Source: JBPESN01 sp051710625 (GTDB lineage Bacteria > Pseudomonadota > Gammaproteobacteria > Enterobacterales > Enterobacteriaceae). From it: DNA of 9,323 nt. Numbering within the stretch: the stretch's first letter is position 1; each line of letters starts with the position of its first letter. The DNA is taken from contig NZ_JBPESN010000082.1 of assembly GCF_051710625.1 (NCBI RefSeq), forward strand, positions 1-9,323. The letters run 5' to 3'. The notes under the pieces are model-generated. The model had not been told where the DNA came from. It made no database searches and worked only from the letters and a program-made list of their open reading frames with translations. This document shows, one piece after another, positions 6,718 through 9,323 of this stretch. Position numbers and translations under genes: made by a program.

Positions 6718-7014
6718 TTAATCTTTTTGGATCACTAGTTCAAAATACAGATTGGTCACGTCCGGATCGTCATCAGGTCCGCCCTGCTCGGTCACCGAAA
6801 CAATTTTCCAGCCGTCCTGCGCCAGCGCTGGAATGGTTTTACTGCCGGCGTCAGGGCAATTAAAAACAACGCTGTCTGATAATTCGTGACTGTCGGGGCC
6901 TTTGCTGAGGTCAATTTTCATGGTGGAGGAATGACAAACGTGGGCCTGACCGGCAACGCCGGCAAACGGCGTCACCAGACACGCCGCCGCTATAAATAAT
7001 GGCTTGATTTTCAT
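6718..7014 (-). CDS. Small predicted secreted/periplasmic protein, function unknown
   Basis: An intact frame of 98 residues from ATG 7014 to TAA 6718. The start is supported by AAGGAAC at 7024-7030 and by the signal peptide it exposes: MKIKP, then hydrophobic LFIAAACLVTPFAGVAG with a likely cleavage near GQA-HV. An in-frame upstream ATG at 7134 would put non-hydrophobic sequence in front and is rejected. The mature part is about 74 residues, acidic, with two cysteines (HVCHSS and FNCPDAG) that could form a disulfide. It ends in an alternating pattern (GWKIVSVTEQGG... NLYFELVIQKD) suggesting two beta strands. I do not recognise the family. It is one of only two unbroken host genes here, which suggests selection or recent arrival. 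It stands alone, between dead rhaT and dead yggR. Confidence 0.7.
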   Translation of the reverse strand: MKIKPLFIAAACLVTPFAGVAGQAHVCHSSTMKIDLSKGPDSHELSDSVVFNCPDAGSKTIPALAQDGWKIVSVTEQGGPDDDPDVTNLYFELVIQKD

Positions 7015-7250
7015 TTGGTACAAGTTCCTTGTTGTGAAGCGCGATACCGCTGCCCTTCCCACAGCGCTATCCAGCGCCTGGGACAGCAGCAGCATACGAA
7101 ACGGCATGACAAGAGGCAAAACAATCCTTGGCAAAATGGCTAATTATAAAGCAAACCACGGCGACACGGCCCCCAGCGGCACGGCGCCGTGAGGGCGTTG
7201 CGTCATACCCGCAAGAAGCAAAACAATAAGGCCGGATACCGCGGTTTATT
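7015..7250. other. Intergenic stretch between the secreted-protein gene and yggR remnant
   Basis: No gene seen. It contains a perfect 12-base palindrome CACGGCGCCGTG at 7180-7191 and an isolated TATAAT on the minus strand (7148-7143) without a matching -35. The promoter of the secreted-protein gene should be in this stretch but cannot be placed. Confidence 0.35.
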
Positions 7251-7845
7251 TCAGGACATCGCGGGCGAAAGCCGGTTTCTCGCGCGCCGACAGTCCGGCA
7301 GCAGATGGGTTTTCCCTTCGCGTATCAAATGACGTACCGCGGGAGTAATGGTCAGCAGCTCAAACAGCCTCATCCGCCCTCCCGCAGGGCGCCGCAGCTG
7401 GTGCGGCGCCATGACCCCCAGCAGACTGCCGGCGAGCAACATGCGGACAAAATGCTGCTGAAGCCGCGGGAAAGGCATCCACCACCCTGTCAACCGCCTG
7501 GCTGGCGCTGCGGGCATGCAGCGTGCACAGCAAAAGATGGCCGGTTTCGGCGGCGGTGAGCGTCAGCGCAATACTTGCGCAATCGCGCAGCTCGCCGAGC
7601 AGGACAACGTCGGGATCCTCGCGCAGGGCGGCGCGCAGACGCTGGCCGCCGCGCGCAAGCAAACGGCGCTGGCGGGCGTCAAGATAGCGCCGGGTGCAGT
7701 CGGCGATAGCGCCCTCGGTCAACGTCGGCGCTTCCAGCGGCCGCAGCAGACCATCCACGCAAATTATCGGCGCCCGGCCGGGACAAAGGTGCAGATCGGA
7801 GGCATTATGCTTTACACTATGGCCCACCAGATTATCCAATTCCAT
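7251..7845 (-). pseudogene. yggR: YggR, PilT-like ATPase, internal deletion and frameshift
   Basis: YggR is a PilT/VirB11-type hexameric ATPase homologue of uncertain role in enterics. Start ATG 7845 (MELDNLVGHSVKHNASDLHL, E. coli MEEIVALSVKHNVSDLHL) follows a strong AGGAGGT at 7855-7849. After ~68 residues (...RLLARGGQ, near 7640) the sequence jumps to RLRAALREDPDVVLLGELRD. Compared with E. coli this skips about 120 residues, including the Walker A loop (GATGSGKSTT) and the Asp box; the Walker B-like segment and the AETGHLLLCTLHAR motif remain. A frameshift near 7455-7470 then moves the C-terminal part (VRMLLAGSLLGVMAPHQL, MRLFELLTITPAVRHLIREG) to another frame. The final residues diverge, and the end at 7251 is only the stop of the last open frame. 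Without Walker A no ATPase activity is possible. Confidence 0.9.
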
Positions 7846-7857
7846 ATGACCTCCTGA
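7807..7857 (+). CDS. Candidate 16-residue leader peptide coupled to yggS
   Basis: ATG 7807 is preceded four bases upstream by GGAGG (7798-7802) and encodes MLYTMAHQIIQFHMTS, ending TGA 7855-7857, four bases before the yggS ATG. yggS itself has no recognisable Shine-Dalgarno, so reinitiation from this peptide would explain its translation. Against it: the stretch is antisense to the yggR start, whose conserved coding sequence could create the open frame by chance. Purely inferential. Confidence 0.25.
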   Translation: MLYTMAHQIIQFHMTS

Positions 7858-7861
7858 AACC

Positions 7862-8557
7862 ATGAGCATTATCGAGCAAAATCTACAGCGCGTTCATCGG
7901 CAAATCCGCACGGCTGCGCAGGATTGCGGCCGCGATCCCCGGCAGATTACCTTGCTCGCCGTCAGTAAAACCAAGCCTGTGACGGCGATCGAAGCCGCCA
8001 TCGACGCAGGCCAGCGGGCCTTCGGGGAAAGTTATGTGCAAGAAAGCGTGGAAAAAATTGCCTGGTTCCGCGAGCGGCCAGAGGGCGCCGGTCTTATCTG
8101 GCACTTTATCGGTCCGTTACAGTCCAATAAAAGCCGCTCGGTCGCGGAAAATTTCGACTGGTGCCATACCCTGGACCGCCCGCAGTTGGCCCGGCGGTTA
8201 AACGATCAGCGGCCGGTGGTACGGCTGCCGCTCAACGTGTTAATTCAAACCAACATTAGCGGCGAAGCCACCAAAGCCGGTATCGCGCCCGAAGAGATGT
8301 TGACGCTGGCGGCGCTGATCACCGAGTGCCCGCGCCTGCGGTTGCGCGGTCTGATGGCGATACCAGCGCCGGAAAACGATTTCCAGCGCCAGTTGGCGGT
8401 CTTCAAGCGCATGTCCGCCCTGTATGAGGCCTTACAACGCGTTCACCCCAGCGGAGATACGTTATCGCTGGGCATGACGGACGATATGCCGGCGGCCATC
8501 GCCGCCGGCAGTACGCTGGTGCGGATTGGCACCGCGATTTTCGGCGCCAAAGAATAG
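7862..8557 (+). CDS. yggS: YggS/PLPBP, pyridoxal 5'-phosphate homeostasis protein
   Basis: A cytosolic PLP-binding protein with a single TIM-barrel domain (fold type III, like the N-domain of alanine racemase) and no known catalytic turnover. It buffers PLP, and its loss disturbs vitamin B6 and amino-acid pools. The frame is intact at 231 residues; E. coli has 234. PLP lysine is Lys36 in LLAVSKTKP. The family signature WHFIGPLQSNKSRSV is present, as are the C-terminal phosphate-binding elements LSLGMTDDM and STLVRIGTAIFG. ATG 7862 is set by alignment with E. coli; no Shine-Dalgarno precedes it. It diverges from the yggR remnant, with starts only 17 bases apart, so its promoter must lie inside yggR. 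proC follows after 37 bases, probably in the same operon. It is the one fully intact recognised host gene in the window. Confidence 0.96.
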   Translation: MSIIEQNLQRVHRQIRTAAQDCGRDPRQITLLAVSKTKPVTAIEAAIDAGQRAFGESYVQESVEKIAWFRERPEGAGLIWHFIGPLQSNKSRSVAENFDWCHTLDRPQLARRLNDQRPVVRLPLNVLIQTNISGEATKAGIAPEEMLTLAALITECPRLRLRGLMAIPAPENDFQRQLAVFKRMSALYEALQRVHPSGDTLSLGMTDDMPAAIAAGSTLVRIGTAIFGAKE

Positions 8558-8594
8558 GCTCCCGTCGTCACCTGACAGCTTAACGAGGAATAGC

Positions 8595-9212
8595 ATGCAA
8601 CAGCGTAACATCACCTTTATCGGCGCCGGCAATATGGCGCTGGCCATCATCGCTGGACTAGTGGATAACGGTTATCCCGCGCATTTAATTACGGTTTGCG
8701 CCCCCTCCTCCACCCACCGCGACGCGTTGGCCGAGCGTTACGGTGGGCAAACAGCGGCGATAATCTGCGCGGCGTGCGTGCGGTGGATGTGGTGATACTG
8801 GCGGTCAAGCCGCAGTTGATCGCCCAGGTCTGCGACACCCTGCGCGGGGAGATAGATTTTTCCGGCAAACTGGTGCTTTCCATTGCCGCAGGTGTTACCG
8901 TGAGCCGGTTTTATGCGCTGCTGGGCGAAAATATCGCCATTGTGCGGGTGATGCCCAATACCCTCTTCTGGTGAGCCAAGGGATGAGCGGCCTATACGCG
9001 CCGCCGCAGACCCGCGAGGAGGATAGGGCCTTCAGCGCCCAGTTAATGGGCGCGTTGGGAAAACTGTGCTGGCTAAAGCAGGAGAGCGATATTAATGGCG
9101 TGATCGCCGCCGCCGGCAGCGCGCCGGCCTATTTTTTCCTGTTTATGGAAGCCATGCAGCAGCAGGCACAGGCGATAGGTTTCGATGAAAGCACCGCCCG
9201 CACCCTGGTGCT
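8595..9212 (+). pseudogene. proC: ProC, pyrroline-5-carboxylate reductase, two apparent frameshifts, 3' end lost
   Basis: ProC makes L-proline from pyrroline-5-carboxylate with NAD(P)H in the cytosol. ATG 8595 has GAGG at 8585-8588. The Rossmann start is clear (ITFIGAGNMALAIIAGLVDN). A base appears missing near 8748-8755 (after ERYGG); the next frame gives GDNLRGVRAVDVVILAVKPQ, LSIAAGVTV and IVRVMPNT. A second base appears missing near 8960-8970; the third frame gives VSQGMSGLYAPPQ, then AAAGSAPAYFFLFMEAM and ESTARTLVL. Recognisable homology stops at about 9212, where the sequence degenerates, so the C-terminal dimerisation domain is not seen. The gene is close to the poor-quality end, so either indel could be a read error and the gene may be functional. 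yggS-proC order is common in gammaproteobacteria. Confidence 0.88.
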
Positions 9213-9323
9213 GCCTCCGTGGGCCGCGCCGCGGGGGGGGGCCCGGGGGCAGGGGGTACCCCCCTCGGCCCCCCGGGGGCCACAATGGACGCCCCCTGGG
9301 GCGCCCCCGCCCCGGCGGGGGGG
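9213..9323. other. Homopolymeric G/C tail, probably low-quality contig end
   Basis: Nearly all G and C in long runs (for example GGGGGGGGGG at 9233-9241 and several C or G runs of five to seven), with two inverted G/C blocks. The start, CTGCCTCCGTGGGCCGCGCC, still resembles what proC should encode after TLVL (roughly QTVAGAA), as if a real sequence were being miscalled. This is best read as sequencing or assembly noise, not biology. Confidence 0.75.

Noticed and set aside
6588..6863. 91-residue plus-strand frame
   Set aside because: Overlaps the secreted-protein gene in antisense, has low-complexity Arg/Gln composition and no ribosome site.
7143..7148. Perfect minus-strand TATAAT as promoter of the secreted-protein gene
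   Set aside because: No -35 at 15-19 bases and a 129-base leader; too weak to list as a promoter.
7180..7191. 12-base palindrome CACGGCGCCGTG as an operator
   Set aside because: Single short GC-rich palindrome in a GC-rich region with no known regulator or second copy.
7516..7857. 113-residue plus-strand frame antisense to yggR
   Set aside because: A GC-rich shadow of yggR; only its last 16 codons, with their own GGAGG, were kept as a low-confidence leader peptide.
9233..9323. G-run tail as a G-quadruplex or structured element
   Set aside because: Position at the window end, loss of proC homology and base pattern fit sequencing noise better.
1..9323. CRISPR array, tRNA or rRNA genes, riboswitch, replication origin
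   Set aside because: None seen on reading: no regular long repeat-spacer pattern, no cloverleaf-like segment and no rRNA-like sequence.

Overview
The window looks like a piece of a degrading Enterobacterales chromosome, most like a Sodalis-type insect endosymbiont. That is an inference from three things: enteric gene content and order (rhaS-rhaR-rhaT, yggR/yggS/proC), an unusually high density of pseudogenes, and phage and IS debris. No species is claimed. The last ~110 bases are homopolymeric G/C sequence that looks like a poor-quality contig end. Some single-base indels elsewhere, especially in proC, could therefore be sequencing errors rather than mutations.

Layout. (1) 1-1846: remnant of the early region of a Mu-like transposable prophage. 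It holds the tail of an unrecognised small gene, a badly broken MuA-type transposase whose DDE catalytic core is still readable, and the N-terminal DNA-binding domain of a MuB-type protein. (2) 1847-3098: an IS3-family insertion sequence on the minus strand, with intact orfA, a canonical A-AAA-AAG slippery site and a doubly frameshifted orfB. It cuts the MuB-like gene exactly between its helix-turn-helix and the expected ATPase domain. (3) 3099-6457: the L-rhamnose regulatory and transport locus. It contains a regulatory region laid out as in E. coli (CRP site, RhaR inverted repeat, -10), then rhaS and rhaR (AraC-family regulators, one indel each), then convergent rhaT (rhamnose/H+ symporter, two nonsense codons and two frameshifts). 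rhaBAD should lie next to rhaS and is not seen; the IS and phage debris occupy that side. (4) 6718-7014: an intact 98-residue predicted secreted protein of unknown function. (5) 7251-9212: yggR (PilT-like ATPase, Walker A region deleted and frameshifted), diverging from an intact yggS (PLP homeostasis), followed by proC (two apparent frameshifts).

Of the host genes only yggS and the small secreted protein read through cleanly. Correcting the single indels gives rhaS, rhaR and rhaT lengths equal to, or within one residue of, the E. coli proteins (278/283/344 aa against 278/282/344 as remembered). The inactivation is therefore recent. The rhamnose regulon appears dead at every level: catabolic genes absent, both activators frameshifted, transporter truncated. 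I did not find a convincing new biological system. The more unusual points are the IS/deletion junction, the conserved regulatory geometry in front of a dead regulator, a candidate coupled leader peptide before yggS, and a ~40-bp-spaced repeat between rhaR and rhaT.
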